A DNA stretch of 64,000 nt from Halisarca cf. caerulea (GCA_963170055.1 CAUJGJ010000083.1:1915101-1979100); one strand, 5' to 3'; numbered from the stretch's first letter, positions 1 to 51,812 are shown. Numbers and translations: made by a program. The notes: generated by a model not told the origin, from the letters alone.

Positions 1-250
1 AAACGTATACACATACGACGTATCTAAAACGATCGGACAATAACATAGTATGACTGTACATGCATGCAAAGGATACTCCAGCGAACTAGTACATTCAGGA
101 TATATATGTATGCGCTTATACATGCATGCATGTACACACAGTATATCACATATGCATAAATAGTGTCAGTATTTGTGTAGTATAAATGACCAACCATGAA
201 ATTGAGGATGTGTACATATGTACGTACATACATACATACATACAACCCAC

Positions 251-364
251 CAGACTCTGCTGATCTTCTAAAGAAACACTGGTAATATCTGGGTTAGGTC
301 GTATTCTGGGAAGGAGGATGTCTAAAAAATCTTGAAAAGTGCAAGGGACTTCAGATACAGCTTC
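251..364 (-). CDS. Candidate exon near left edge (unknown protein)
   Basis: Not recognised. Acceptor tttcaaaatgcag|GAAG, donor AGTCTG|gtgggt, phase 0 to 0, 38 codons. It encodes EAVSEVPCTFQDFLDILLPR then IRPNPDITSVSLEDQQSL. It follows the exon at 2244-2413 in phase, and the gene should continue beyond the left edge. Confidence 0.55.
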
Positions 365-1550
365 CTGCATTTTGAAAATACAATAATGATTCGGGTTTCT
401 GGAGTGAGATTTTCAGAAATATGACATATCTAACAAATACTTGAACTGATCACTGCCCTACATATTCAGCAACTTTGCTGCATATTGTGTCCAATAAAGC
501 GAGCACAATTGCATTTCAGATTAATTGCTGTACAATGTGCAATAGCATTTCAGCCAACTGTAGATTTACACACAACAATCTCAGTGATCCCAAAATTTAA
601 TAATTTAATGTCTAGTACAGTTCTTAAGTACATCATTGCAACATAAAGCATCAGAATCGGCACAATGGTTGTGCTCAAAACAGTGATAATATACGTATGT
701 GGGTGTCTATAACGGCGAACTGCACAGTATGTATGAGGAGTTTAGAGACAATGGAGTAAGTCCAGCTGCATACCTAGCCATCACATGTACTTTTGGAGTA
801 GGCACCTTACACCCAAAATCTTCTTTTGCTAAGTGAGGTGGATGAAGGAGGATGTAGGAAGATAGAGTGAGGTGTTCTGGTGTTCAGATTGAAACTGGTA
901 CATGGTGTGGGGTGAAGAGGGGAAGGGACTATCATTGGAAGGGGTGCAAAATTGGAGAGGTTGATCGAGCACCCATGTCCTTGGTTTACGTACAAGGTGG
1001 GCAGCATAGGTTGAGCTGTGGCATAGACTACTGGCACCCTGTCTGCCACATGCTTACCTGCAATGCTCTACCTTGCATAGGTGCTACGCATGTGAAGTGT
1101 TAGGTCTATTAATCATTGATACTAAAACATGCTTTAGCAGTGGTAGAAATAGCATTTGACCTTTGCTAGGACAATTGGCTGACCCAGTATTACATTGGCA
1201 GGACATTTTGAAGATTGGTCAGCCATTTCTGACCATCAGAGATTATGTAGGACGTACGTATGTACATGTGTACATGTGTACATGTGTACACATATATGTA
1301 CGTATGTATGTACGTAATACAAAAGAATTTTTAGCACTAAACCTTGAGATAGGCAAAACAAATTGGCATTCGACTGTAATAGCCAATTATGGAGACTCAG
1401 CTCTCAGTTTTGTAGTCAGCCAAATGGCTGACCCAACTCAATTTTGGTCAGCCATATTTATGTTTAGCTCGGACATTTATAAGTAATACTGAAGCTTCCC
1501 CCAAAAAGTTAATCCTAGATAGACCCCTGCATGTAAGGTTAGGCAGGGGT

Positions 1551-1755
1551 TTCTGGATGGCAAGGTGTTTCCAGACAACGGCAAATTTATGGTTCTATCT
1601 TTAGAGAATGAATACAATTTAAGTCAACACAAGTATATTATAAATATATAAGCCGCCTTACCTTTATGCTATCTGTTTGGCTATAAAATAGTCTTTGCTA
1701 TCTAGAGTTAGAATAATAAATGAACCAGTGTCTGGAAACACCTTGCCATCCGGAA
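1551..1755. mobile_element. Fold-back element with 27-bp arms
   Basis: TTCTGGATGGCAAGGTGTTT (1551 onward) is repeated inverted as AAACACCTTGCCATCCGGAA (to 1755), with one mismatch across 27 bp and about 150 bp between arms. Confidence 0.65.
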
Positions 1756-1805
1756 CCCCCCCCCCTCCCCCCACCTTACCCAGGCTTACTATATTATTGC
1801 ATACG

Positions 1806-2060
1806 TAAGGGAAAGTGGGGTAATTTGGAACGGTGGGTAATTGGAACAGTCAGGCCATAGACCCTGCAACAATGTTGTAGGGTCTATGGTCAGGCCAAAA
1901 GCAGTGTCAACCACAAGCTACATCCACTATTTCTCGTCTTCATTGTCTCTATGAAGAGGGAGTTCGGTAGTAGCAAGGATGGTTGGGCAACTTATTCTCA
2001 ACAGAATTTACAGGACTTGGTCCAAATTACCATAGTGTTCCAAATTGCCCCACTTTACCT
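1806..2060. mobile_element. Inverted-repeat element with central palindrome
   Basis: Left AAAGTGGGGTAATTTGGAAC and right GTTCCAAATTGCCCCACTTT differ at one base. A near-perfect palindrome (CCATAGACCCTGCAACA and its inverse) lies off-centre at about 1855-1889. Confidence 0.65.
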
Positions 2061-2243
2061 TGCGTATATGCATAAGAAAATAAACTATTCGTATGATTAA
2101 TACGAGATTGTTCATCACTCTTGTGTGTATGCAAGAAGGATATATGGTAGCAGGCAGAGTAGCAGGTACGTTACGTTCGCCAATAATGCAGTCTCTCGTG
2201 ACGATCTGTGTACTTATGCAACTACGGCAGTATCTAATCTTAC

Positions 2244-2413
2244 CTGGAGAGGAATAAGCGAAGGACCTGTGTCATCTCTTGCATTTCTTCGATATTCTTC
2301 ATCTGAATCAGTCTCCTCTTCTGAGTCAGCATCAAAAATGCTCGGAAACTCAGCCTTACGGGCCAAAGAGACAGCCATTTTTCCCTTTTCGGTTTCCTTG
2401 ACAACCAAAAATT
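2244..2413 (-). CDS. Candidate exon with acidic stretch (unknown protein)
   Basis: Not recognised. Acceptor taatacggcag|AATTT, donor CTCCAG|gtaaga, phase 1 to 0, 56 codons. It encodes FLVVKETEKGKMAVSLARK, AEFPSIFDA, then an acidic run DSEEETDSDEEYRRNARDD and GPSLIPLQ. The clean splice sites and codon-like composition in an AT-rich background make coding likely. The acidic Ser/Asp/Glu run could be a casein-kinase-2-type phosphorylation site (inference). Confidence 0.6.
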
Positions 2414-3326
2414 CTGCCGTATTACATGTAAACATAGAAGTACAGTGAGAGCTCTGTTTCAAGTCCAAGAGTGGAAATCAGTATATAAACTTCTGTTATA
2501 AGATGAAAGTGTCCTAAGATGAAAATTTACGAGTGGTCCCTTGAGTTTCGTCTTATAAGAAGCTCTACTATATATATATACTCTACTTTTTATCTTTATA
2601 GCGATGATTTAAATTATACGTCATATAATTGGACATTATAATGTGCAGTTGCATGCAGTTATAGACTGAAATGCAATTGTCTAGCTATATGCATAGCTAT
2701 AATGGATGATCAATTATCTGAACATACACAGAACATACTTGTTGCATAGCAATGGCTAGCATAGATTCTGTACTATTTGGTATGACCATTCAGCTGAGTG
2801 TATATATAACATGTGAAAGAAACGTGCATGGAAAATACACAAGAAGAGGCACATGCAGGTATAATGATTTTCAAAGGAAGTACTGTATACGTACGTTAAG
2901 TCAGCTACTTGCATTTTACATACATGTGCTTTAATTGGAAATACATACGTACAGTAATACCTCAGCCTCTATTCCAAACTTCTTAGTATTATGCATATGC
3001 ATGCAGAAAGCACTTTCTGATCGATTATTGCTTGCATGAGATGTTCTCATTTCAGGGGTTAAAGCTGTTCTATATCACGGTATAGCGAAGTATTCAGCTA
3101 GTTCCATGCAGTACATGTATGCATGTGCCCATAATATTATATAGCCATAGAGAAGGGTATGTCTGCATACAATTCAAGCTAGGGTCTATAGCTGGATCAA
3201 TCACACATCAAGGGTCAAAACTCAAGTCCACTGTCGACAAATTCCTACATAAACTATATTCATTGAAAGCATTACATGCACTATACAGCTGATCATCATA
3301 TTCATGAACCATGCATGCAGTATATA

Positions 3327-3501
3327 CAGTCATGACTGGGTTATCCGACACAGTTTGTAGCCAATATATTTGCTGGATAACAGAGGTTGCTGGATAAGTG
3401 AGGCAGATTTGTGTACATGAAGATAGTTAATGTTGCTGAATTGATGGTTGGATAAATCAGGTTTCTGGATAACTCAAGTCCGGATAACCCAGGCGTGACT
3501 G
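3327..3501. mobile_element. Pogo/Tigger-like MITE
   Basis: Ends CAGTCATGACTGGGTTATCC and its near inverse (GGATAACCCAGGCGTGACTG) are flanked by TA on both sides. It is 175 bp with no coding capacity. CAGT..ACTG ends beside TA fit Tc1/mariner-pogo non-autonomous elements. Confidence 0.7.
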
Positions 3502-3764
3502 TATTATGTACATTTTCACAATTGCATGCTCATAATATTATGCAAAATTCCTTTTCAATTGCAACAATAAAATTATAATTTTCGATCACTAATGCATTTA
3601 GTATTGGCAGTCCAATATATTATATATATAGTACACCCAAATGCCTGGACTGGACTTGGTCTGTACATATGCATGCAGAGCATGCATGGTATGTATAAAT
3701 TAATGCAACTAACTGCATGCAGTGTATATAATTATTGTTGATCTGGGCCTGGCATGCATATATA

Positions 3765-3924
3765 CAGTCAAACTCTGTTAGTAAGTACTCCTGGATAGCG
3801 AGTACTCATTGCTCTGTCCCTGCCTCATGTAATACCATTGAAAGCACCTTGGATAGTAAGTACCTCTGATAGTAAGTACTTATTTTTCCTTCCCTTGAGG
3901 GTACTTACTATCCAAGTTCTACTG
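3765..3924. mobile_element. Pogo/Tigger-like MITE
   Basis: Begins CAGTCAAACTCTGTTAGTAA and ends with TACTATCCAAGTTCTACTG, flanked by TA. It contains repeated 'agtaagtac' blocks shared with the elements at 35978 and 53804. Confidence 0.65.
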
Positions 3925-4005
3925 TATATTATACTATATATATTCGCGATCTGCTGGTGTATGGTTAGCGTTATATAGAGTTCCCTAGCTATATACAATG
4001 GAAAT

Positions 4006-4112
4006 TAGTCTCGTTCCCATGCATGCAGCCCCACTTCCAGCCACCATTTTATTCTACCGGGAAGGCGAGAATAAAATGGCGGCCGGAAGTTGGTCTGCCG
4101 GGTACAAGACTA
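4006..4112. mobile_element. TAGTCTCG-type inverted-repeat element
   Basis: Ends TAGTCTCGTTCC and GGGTACAAGACTA, with a strong inner hairpin (CCATTTTATTCT / AGAATAAAATGG). It is flanked by direct GGAAAT repeats. Confidence 0.6.
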
Positions 4113-4707
4113 AATGGAAATTAGATAACGAGAAACCCCAGCTGTATAGCTAGGGTGCATTAATTTATATAGTTCTTGTTATAAAAGTATGAAGTTAGTA
4201 TGTTGTATAGATATATGCATATTCACAGAAATTGTATAACTCTTGTTAACTATATACTATATATATTATATATATAAGCATGCAATATTTCTTGTTAAGC
4301 GACTGCCATTGCATGTATTGGTTTAACGTGGGCTGGAGCTAGATCTATAGAGTTGCATCGATCAATCAGCATGCATGCATTACAGTAATTCTATAATTAT
4401 ACTAATTTATACATATATATATTGTATATTAACAATACTATACAGTATGGCATACATGGTATATATATTATGGTAAAATGCATGTGAATCCCCTATATAT
4501 CTACATCATGCAAGAATAATTCTAGAGCTATGGGGTTGTGTATAGCAGAGGCTTGGCGCGAGTGGAGTTGCATATCTGTCTACCTAGTGCATGCATGCAT
4601 GAGCCAACTAGAGTAGTGGTGGTGCATGTGCTATACCCCGTGCACATGCACATACAGCACATGTACCAAACATGCACATACTGTACCAATGGGGTGTGTG
4701 TGTGTGT

Positions 4708-5036
4708 GCTGGTGGCTTAGTGGGCTGCTGATGCGACTACAAGAGCTGAGTTATGGGATGGACTATAAGGTCTAATCCCAGTGATGGCGTTTCTGGCCTT
4801 TTTTCTCTGCACCCCCTACCACCACCAAGAGAGAAGAGTGAAGAAGGCCCACTACAGCCACCAAAAGAATTGAACATTGCATGATTGAATATTTGACACT
4901 TATAATAACAATTAACAATGTAGTATGTTTGTTTGTTTGTTTGTTGATTCTGTACTTGTGATTACTGGGCCACCTGAAAAGTAGCCATGGCTAAGTGGGT
5001 GTCCCAGTCTAAATAATCCAGTCCAATCCAATCCAA
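4708..5036 (+). mobile_element. tRNA-derived SINE, copy 1
   Basis: Box A TGGCTTAGTGG (4713-4723) and box B GGTCTAATCCC (4769-4779) form an RNA polymerase III promoter at tRNA-like spacing. A body with 'ctgcaccccctaccaccacc' and 'cccactacagccacc' follows. The body is shared with the copy at 20322. Confidence 0.65.
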
Positions 5037-6074
5037 TAATAATATTATTGCTACAACGCACACAGACATGCATAAAACTAATAATGAAAATGTTATTATT
5101 ATTATTATTACTTCATTCTTTATAACATAGTTTATACCTACCATGCAAATGCAATATTGTAGCAGTGTTCTATGGAAGTGATATTCGTACCAACAACAAA
5201 ACTACTGTAAATCTCCATGGTAACAAGGAAACATAAAAATTAAATAGTACAAGTCAACGAACCAAACTCAATATACAAGTTTATCTACAACATGCAAGCA
5301 AAAAAACCAACAAAATCATCCATTAAACCTGTGCAAAACTGCTATATCAGTTACAGGGAATAATATAATTAATTTTGTACACCTCAAGTTAGTCCATGAT
5401 ATTCATTGGTATGGATGATAAGAAACTAAGCAGGGATAGAAAGAAGATAGAGATGTTGTTTATACTCGTGCAATGTAGGTGTGGTAGCCACAACATACAT
5501 GTGGTTGGTTGCATGCCGTGAGAGCCAAACGTTTAGGGATTAAACTATTCCAGGTTCAGAATATTGAAGACTATTGTGATTCTTTAAATGGTAGGAGCTG
5601 AGTCCTTATGAACGTGATCCCAAAAATAGTATGCATTTTTTATACACAAAAATGGTGAGAGCAAGATGGTCACTGATATAATCTTGGGCTTCAAAAGACA
5701 CCAGAACATATGATGCAAGATCTTTGGGCTTGCTGCAGCTCTATTGTTAGGTGTTAGGGTTAGTCTAAGAGTTGGGTTAGGGGCATATATTCTTGTGATA
5801 AACTAGTTACTACAGGGCCTTGATCATGTGTAACGTGTTACTAACCTCACCTATGCGCCCTCGGGTCTGCAAAGGCAAAAGCATGCATGTCAGAAGTGTT
5901 ATGGTAGGCTTTGAACGTTTGACGAATGAAACTTCCTTAATGTGAGACAAAGATCTTTATCAAACGTCTTCTTAATGAGATTTGAAAGGATCAATGCTGT
6001 TGAATGCCTTAGTCTCAATAAGAAAGTATTGACTCAAAAGCGGAGAGGATTGTGTTGATACTTACAAAACTTAC

Positions 6075-6186
6075 TGTTCTCATGCAAATGGAAAAGGCAA
6101 TCAAGTTTCAAATCATGCACAGCGATTTCTGTGAAAAAACCATGGACATTTGTGAATTGCTCCTCATCAGTGAAATTTAGTATATA
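6075..6186 (-). CDS. Candidate exon downstream of STAS (unknown protein)
   Basis: Not recognised. Acceptor aagttttgcag|TATAT, strong donor GAACA|gtaagt, phase 0 to 1. It encodes YILNFTDEEQFTNVHGFF, then TEIAVHDLKLDCLFHLHEN. Other frames are closed. It is in phase both with SLC26 exon 18 (ends phase 0) and with the exon at 2244-2413 (starts phase 1). It could be a C-terminal extension of the transporter or an internal exon of a separate downstream gene whose start I did not find. Confidence 0.5.
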
Positions 6187-6303
6187 CTGCAAAACTTATT
6201 GTTCATATGGGGTATGTTATCATGGTTCAATTTCGGGGGAGGGGGCAGCTTGTGCCCTTGGAATTGTGGGACAATATGTTAATGTACATACGTAGATAAG
6301 CAG

Positions 6304-6353
6304 TGTTTCTCCTAGTTTTGGTAATCCTTCAATTACCAAAACTAGGAGAAACA
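6304..6353. repeat. Perfect 22-bp hairpin with 6-nt loop
   Basis: TGTTTCTCCTAGTTTTGG (left) and its exact inverse pair over 22 bp around the loop ccttca. It lies between the last STAS exon and the exon at 6075. Confidence 0.85.
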
Positions 6354-6869
6354 ATTTCTAGACGAGGCCTGGTTGAACAAACAATTAATGTATTACACCT
6401 GCACTTACCAGTATGTTCATGCACTATGATACTCCATGTCATGTCAGTAACTTACAGGGACATCATCCTATGGGATATAAGACAAATGTGCAATTTCGGA
6501 AGATGAATAAACCTACTGATGCTAATAATATGAAACACCACAGAATATTAACACTTTTATCATCCACAAATACAAAATCTACTTATGCATGTTCAATAAA
6601 CTAAATAAAACTTCAAGGTGCCCCATTTAGTATGTACTGGATGGATATTGCAGCAGGCACTCAAATACACTTGCTTGAGTGAACCAATAAAATGAGCTAA
6701 ACACATTTGAGTGGATCCACTGTATTATGCATGGAGTATGGTTTTGATGGAGCCTTTTTGTACGTATAGTGAATTGCTATGTGACTTGGTACACTGTGTC
6801 AGAATCAGCATAAACTGTGCACCAGATTTCACAGTACATCATACGGAACAGGGAGACATGTGGACTCAC

Positions 6870-46158
<39,289 letters not shown>

Positions 46159-46610
46159 TCTCAACAGATTCCAGCCTTCGAAGGAAAACGTATTTACGGG
46201 TTACTCATTGGGGGAACAGCTTATGCACATGGCTGAACTTTACCTCTTGATCCAAGTTAGATCAGTGTACAACAGTAAACTTCTGTGTAGTTTGAGCAAA
46301 GAAAGAAGGGGCTCTTGCTTCACGCTAAAAGGCAAACGCAGATCGAAACGCATTCAGTCACGAGAAAAAGGCTAGACACGTGACAACCACGCCCAACAAA
46401 ATTACGTATATATACGAAATTGTAAAAACTTTTCAATAATATAACTTAACAGTCACTTTTTGCTTTAATTTGTCGGGCAAACTTAATTTGAAACCCTTGT
46501 GCTCGGTCTCTTTGTAATTCATATACTTTCATTAATTTTGAATCCCAACCTCCCATGGATTATATTATATTCAAGCTTCTTTGCACAGATCTGCGCATGC
46601 ACTAAAAAAC

Positions 46611-46616
46611 TTTATT
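46611..46616 (-). terminator. Candidate polyadenylation signal of the bHLH gene
   Basis: The minus strand carries AATAAA about 390 bp after the bHLH stop codon and about 450 bp before the transporter ATG. An ATTAAA variant lies closer, near 46890. Which is used is unknown. Confidence 0.4.
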
Positions 46617-47007
46617 GCAATCAATTGCATGTATTGGACAGCTGTATGTGTATACATAGCACTTGTAGTGAGACTCACACCTCAACATATTTTAATTATA
46701 ACTTCATGCATGAGCATTAAATCAATATTTCATTCAGAGTTCAAAAATCTATTGAGAGGCAACCTCGGATGTACGCAATGATATAAACAATGATTTATGA
46801 TTCATTATGTAATTATTTTCACTTTCAAATTTTCTATTTACAACAAATTACTAAAAAGTGGTAATGTTGCTGTCAGTGATTGCACATTTAATTATTAATA
46901 CAGTTACATTACAACAAAAAATATTACACAGCAAGAAGGAACATTTGGATTATAATGAACTTTGTCTATGTCAGTCAAACAGTGGCAGTTGGTCTCACAA
47001 TCTTAGA

Positions 47008-47985
47008 CTAGTGTAGCAATAAAGAATTCTCTGTGTTGGTTTGGCTCCATGAAACAGGAGTCATCTCTGGATATCCATAGGATTGTGATGATGGTGTCAT
47101 TGGCGGTACTCCAATTGTCTGAGGTGGTAAAGTGCGATAGGAAGTTGAAAATGAGGCCAGTGAACTATGGTGGATATTGACTACAACAGAGTCACTACTA
47201 GCCCTAGACATTGTCTGTGGCCCATACTGTTGGAGATGACTGTTTACAGATGATGCGGTTCCACTGGCTGTTCTTGGTACTGGAAGCTGATAGCCATTCT
47301 GAGATTGAGGAGCAGGAGAATATGCTAAATCACTGTCTGAAGATTGGTAGGACATGGGACTGTACGGTTGAGACTGAGAACCACTGTAACATGCATTATG
47401 GTAGTCATAAGGAGGGGGACTATGATCAGGTAGTAGATTGTTAAAGGATGTCGTTGTATCAAAACTGTATCTTCGGTTTGTCATGCTGGAGGTAGCAGGA
47501 AGGTTAAGATCCCGGCCTTGCATCGCCTGATGTTCTCTGAGCAATCCAGCCAGATCGTTAATATAAGCACAAGCGAGCTTTAGCGTGTCGATCTTCGAAA
47601 GCTTTCTGTTTGAAGGATAAGCAGGGACCAGTTCTCTTAGCATATCAAAAGCATTGTTGACCGCATGCATGCGATTTCTCTCCCTCGTATTAGCAGCTAC
47701 GCGACGCACTCTCTTCTTCGGATTCTCCTCGTCACTTTCTTCCGAGCTGGAGCGTGCGTAAGGACTACCGTTGCTTCTATACGAGTTGCACCGATTGTGT
47801 TTCATCTTTCCACTTGGGCTGTTACGAGACAGAGATTTCCGACTGCAGGGGTCAGTCGTACTGCACGATTTGTGCCTTTCCTGAACGTCAGCGTCGGTTG
47901 AGGTGCAGGTCGGCAGCGAATTTGAAGTCGCACCGACACTAGTTGGTTGGTCCTTGGCAGAAGGGTTTCTTTTGTCCATGCCCAT
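47008..47985 (-). CDS. Group A basic helix-loop-helix transcription factor
   Basis: A 325-residue single-exon reading frame. Residues 90-106 are the basic region (KKRVRRVAANTRERNRM), with the Glu that contacts CANNTG E-boxes. Helix 1 is HAVNNAFDMLRELVPAY and helix 2 is KLSKIDTLKLACAYINDL, giving a complete bHLH at about 90-150. Group A factors usually dimerise with an E-protein and act in the nucleus in cell-fate choice. The N-terminus is Ser/Thr-rich with an acidic SSSEESDEEN. The C-terminal half is rich in Ser, Pro, Tyr and Gln, like an activation region. The motif looks related to atonal/Net/neurogenin-type factors, but NTRER instead of NARER and the VPAYPSN loop prevent naming an orthologue. 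The ATG at 47985 fits a short leader from the TATA box; an alternative start at codon 3 is possible. The transporter gene follows in the same orientation. Confidence 0.93.
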   Translation of the reverse strand: MGMDKRNPSAKDQPTSVGATSNSLPTCTSTDADVQERHKSCSTTDPCSRKSLSRNSPSGKMKHNRCNSYRSNGSPYARSSSEESDEENPKKRVRRVAANTRERNRMHAVNNAFDMLRELVPAYPSNRKLSKIDTLKLACAYINDLAGLLREHQAMQGRDLNLPATSSMTNRRYSFDTTTSFNNLLPDHSPPPYDYHNACYSGSQSQPYSPMSYQSSDSDLAYSPAPQSQNGYQLPVPRTASGTASSVNSHLQQYGPQTMSRASSDSVVVNIHHSSLASFSTSYRTLPPQTIGVPPMTPSSQSYGYPEMTPVSWSQTNTENSLLLH

Positions 47986-48085
47986 CTGTCAGACAAGTAG
48001 CAGAGAAATGTTGTATCAAGATCCTACTAGCAAGCAAGCAAGCTACACGGTGTTTCACCCTACGATTGACCAAACTACGTTCCCC

Positions 48086-48093
48086 TTTATATA
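48086..48093 (-). promoter_or_regulatory. TATA box of the bHLH gene
   Basis: The minus strand reads agTATATAAAgggg about 100 bp before the ATG. This predicts a transcription start near 48055-48060 and an unspliced leader of about 70 bases. It also supports the chosen start codon. Confidence 0.65.
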
Positions 48094-48147
48094 CTTGTGC
48101 CGAGCGACACTAATCAGTCGCCCACGCTTTTAAGGGCATGTACACAA

Positions 48148-48154
48148 GACGTCA
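48148..48154 (-). promoter_or_regulatory. CRE-like TGACGTC site upstream of the bHLH gene
   Basis: The minus strand reads TGACGTC about 60 bp upstream of the TATA box. It matches the core of CREB/ATF sites. Single-site evidence only. Confidence 0.35.
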
Positions 48155-48505
48155 CAAGAATGAAAGGCATGCGCAGTCAAACCACAGAAATGCTCTCTTG
48201 CCAGGAGACGATTTCGGATCCGCGAACAAAAGCGTCCAAAACGCCAAATAGGTGCAGTCTGTAGTAATTAATCCCTTTATGATGGCAAGACCCTAGAAAT
48301 GGATAGAGGTAAACTTAGCACACAGCAGGAAACCATAAAACCTTATCAATCAATGTATTAGAATCTAACAGTCCAAGCCACATATTTGGGCCACTCCACA
48401 TGCTCAAATACATGTACACATGTGCTAAACTTTACCATAATGCTTACATGTATGCTTCGTGTGCTGTGTATTATACCTTATGTATTCACGAATTTACAGT
48501 ATGCG

Positions 48506-48566
<61 letters not shown>

Positions 48567-48673
48567 GTGTGTGTGAACAACACGCATATTAGCAAATAAT
48601 TATTCAAACTCAAGTTATCAATGAAAGTAATAATGAATATTTATATAATATTTGTCTGAACATGCAAATGTGA

Positions 48674-49094
<421 letters not shown>

Positions 49095-49989
49095 ATCACA
49101 GAGCAACTCACTGAGGACAACAACATATACACAATCCATTTCAGTACTTGGAATCAAGCCAGAAGCTAAGCAAACTATTACAAAATGTAGCTCTAAGTGG
49201 AAAACATCTGTGGTGGCTTGAAAAGAGGCAGTAATATGGTTATCTGTCCAACTGTCCTGTCCATCCCCCTACCAATGGTGGTGTGCACTGCTGCAATACA
49301 ATAAGAATGGTATCATGGATAGCTACTTCATATTATACAGCATAACAGCTCTTTGTGTGTTTAAGCATGCACTTTCAAACAATACCAGGAATACAATATG
49401 AAAAGAGTGGACGATCTGTGATACATTTCTGTACAACCTATAGCATAAATGCACAACAACGCAATACAAACACACACCTATGTATAAACAAGCAATGTTG
49501 TTTACGGCTATAAGACCACATGCAGGGAGACATGCTGCTGTGTGTGATTATGTCTATATATAGGGTTACTATGCTCAAAGGTAATTAGAATCCTATGGGT
49601 AAAAGGTGACAGTAACTGTTGGTATGCCTGTAGGCCTATATATAATATAGAACAGGTAAAATCTCAGTGGGGGTACATTCCTAACAATATTCATAACTTT
49701 CAGGTGTAAATTTACATACGAATTATGCAAGGGATCCAGTGACAACTTGGAGCAGTAAACAAGATGGACCAAAGCATGTAAGGAATGTCAAAGTGGAGTG
49801 ATCCTGAGTGGAGTGTGGGGGGCCCCAGGCACACTGGACCAGGTGTGAACACCATGACAGCAGGGATGGTGGAACCAGTAGGTCCTATGCACCATTTTTG
49901 TCCCCAACCCCAGAAAACAATCATGCTATGTCAACAAAGTTCTCACAACAATGAAGATGGGAAGTAAGCCACAAATATCAGATGAGTAG

Positions 49990-50140
49990 ACTAGGCCCTT
50001 GTTTATCTGACCACATCTGTTCCTCAAAGGTGTTGGATAAATCAGGGCACATTGTACACAACTTAGTGATAGGATTCACAGAAGTGTTGGATAAATGAGG
50101 TTTTCAGATAAACCAGTGTCCGATAAATCAGGTGTGACTG
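49990..50140. mobile_element. Pogo-like fragment, right end
   Basis: Ends CGATAAATCAGGTGTGACTG beside TA and contains repeated 'ttggataaatcagg'. A matching type of left end (CAGTCACACTTGGTTTATCC) occurs alone at 22874. Confidence 0.45.
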
Positions 50141-50928
50141 TATATTGTGATAGTAGTCATCAGAATTTTATATATCCTCACTGCTTCTGTACAACTTCTT
50201 CAAGGTTTGCGACGTACAGGTGTCTCTGCACAATGTGTGAATGTACAAAGCAACACATTCAGAACAAACTAGAACTCAGCAAGTACCATCAAGGGCAAAC
50301 TAAACAAGTACGCACTACCAGAAACACTATCAGTGTTGCCTTCACTACTGTACACAAGGGAGGGAGGGAGTGAGAAGCATTTGATATACAGGATTATGTA
50401 CTGCATATTCTGTGTATGTTCTTTTTAATCAGGTTTGACTGCATCCCAGAGTAAAGTGACAATACCCATACACTCACAGATAAGAAAGATCGACTGATCT
50501 TACCCTTTTGGTGTGCTATTGAAAATACAGTAAGCAAGTAGCAAGCAGATCATGTACCATTCCTTTGTACATGGGTAACACGTTACAATCTGGTGAAATG
50601 GTGGGCAGGCTTAGCGCTGTCAAGGTGTACACACTAACCATCCTGTGAATGGTGAAAATTTGTATCAGTTAAAGAGACAAATGGAGCGCTGGTATTTGGT
50701 TACATAGCACGCCAGACACAAAAGGAGAGCAGTTGATGCGGTTGAAACAATATAGGATGGAATTTATGATAATTTGTACACAATAGCATGCACTATGAAT
50801 AGGATGAGGTACAGCATTTACCCCAAAAGACCACCTTCAGCAAGTGTACTCTGCATGCTGGCAAAGTACAGTACAGTTGCAAATGTTCATATACATGGGA
50901 GTACATGGATTAATCATACATGTGCAAA

Positions 50929-50990
50929 CACACACAGATGCACCCACACACACACACACACATACACACACACACACACACACATTCACA

Positions 50991-51034
<44 letters not shown>

Positions 51035-51090
51035 TTCACAGACACACACACACATACACACACACACACGCACATGTACAAACACATACA
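50929..51090. repeat. (CA)n array with duplicated TTCACAGA segment
   Basis: 'cacattcacagacacacaca' occurs twice inside the array. Confidence 0.9.
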
Positions 51091-51646
51091 CAAACAAACA
51101 AACAAACAACAAGCACACACAAATGATAACGATCAATATCGGTCATGCATTCAGCTTATCAGTACTGATTAACCATGGACATTTCCTTTGGTACAGTACC
51201 CTCAGAGAATGGCTTCTTCCCTACCAACTCACAATGAACAGCAGGACAGGAAATCACCTTTGTAATATACCATAGCAACCTACGCACATAGCTGTTGCGA
51301 AAATAAAACATCAGCTGGTCACACCCATTGAGAGAAAAAATTATCTGGCCTAGCCTTTTCATTTATTAAATTTTGTCACCCAATGACATCATACAGTAGC
51401 CTAACACCATAGATACTCAGTACTATGGTTACATACGTATCTATGGTAATATTGGCCCCTACACTAGACCTAACACTCACGCATGGTGAATCAGGTGACA
51501 TCCGTGCACAGATCACATGAATGCTTGCCTAAAGTTTCCAACTGACAAGTTTTACAATACACTCCATACCCTGGCTCCATATCTTCCTTCAGTGATTGTT
51601 TAGAATAAATTATTGTGTACTGTGTACTGGCAAAGTCAATTGCATC

Positions 51647-51812
51647 ACCAAATATAGGAGTGTGCCCATACATATGTACAGTACGTACAGTTTGTACTGC
51701 TTAAGCGCAACCTCTAGCACTACATGAACCAAATATTGGAGTGTGCCCATACATATGTACAGTACAGCACGTACAGTATGTACTACTTAAACGCAACCTG
51801 TAGCACTACATG
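51647..51812. repeat. About 80-bp tandem duplication
   Basis: Two copies (51647-51726 and 51728-51812) both begin accaaatat, contain ggagtgtgcccatacatatg, and end tagcactacatg. Confidence 0.85.

Larger units (their letters stand above)
365..2243. other. Intervening sequence with two fold-back elements
   Basis: No coding support. It holds a degenerate CAGTGGTAGAAAT repeat near 1138-1480 related to the element at 42079, and the inverted-repeat elements at 1551-1755 and 1806-2060. Confidence 0.6.
2414..6074. other. Intervening AT-rich sequence with transposon fragments
   Basis: No coding support seen. It contains two pogo-like elements, one TAGTCTCG element, a SINE, and many short GCATGC/TACGTA palindromes. 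Confidence 0.6.

Noticed and set aside
2125..2448. Plus-strand frame over the acidic exon
   Set aside because: It is a shadow of the minus-strand exon, which has proper splice sites and a protein-like composition.
4713..4780. Considered as a functional tRNA gene
   Set aside because: The polymerase III boxes are present, but no full cloverleaf or anticodon stem could be drawn. A SINE head fits better.
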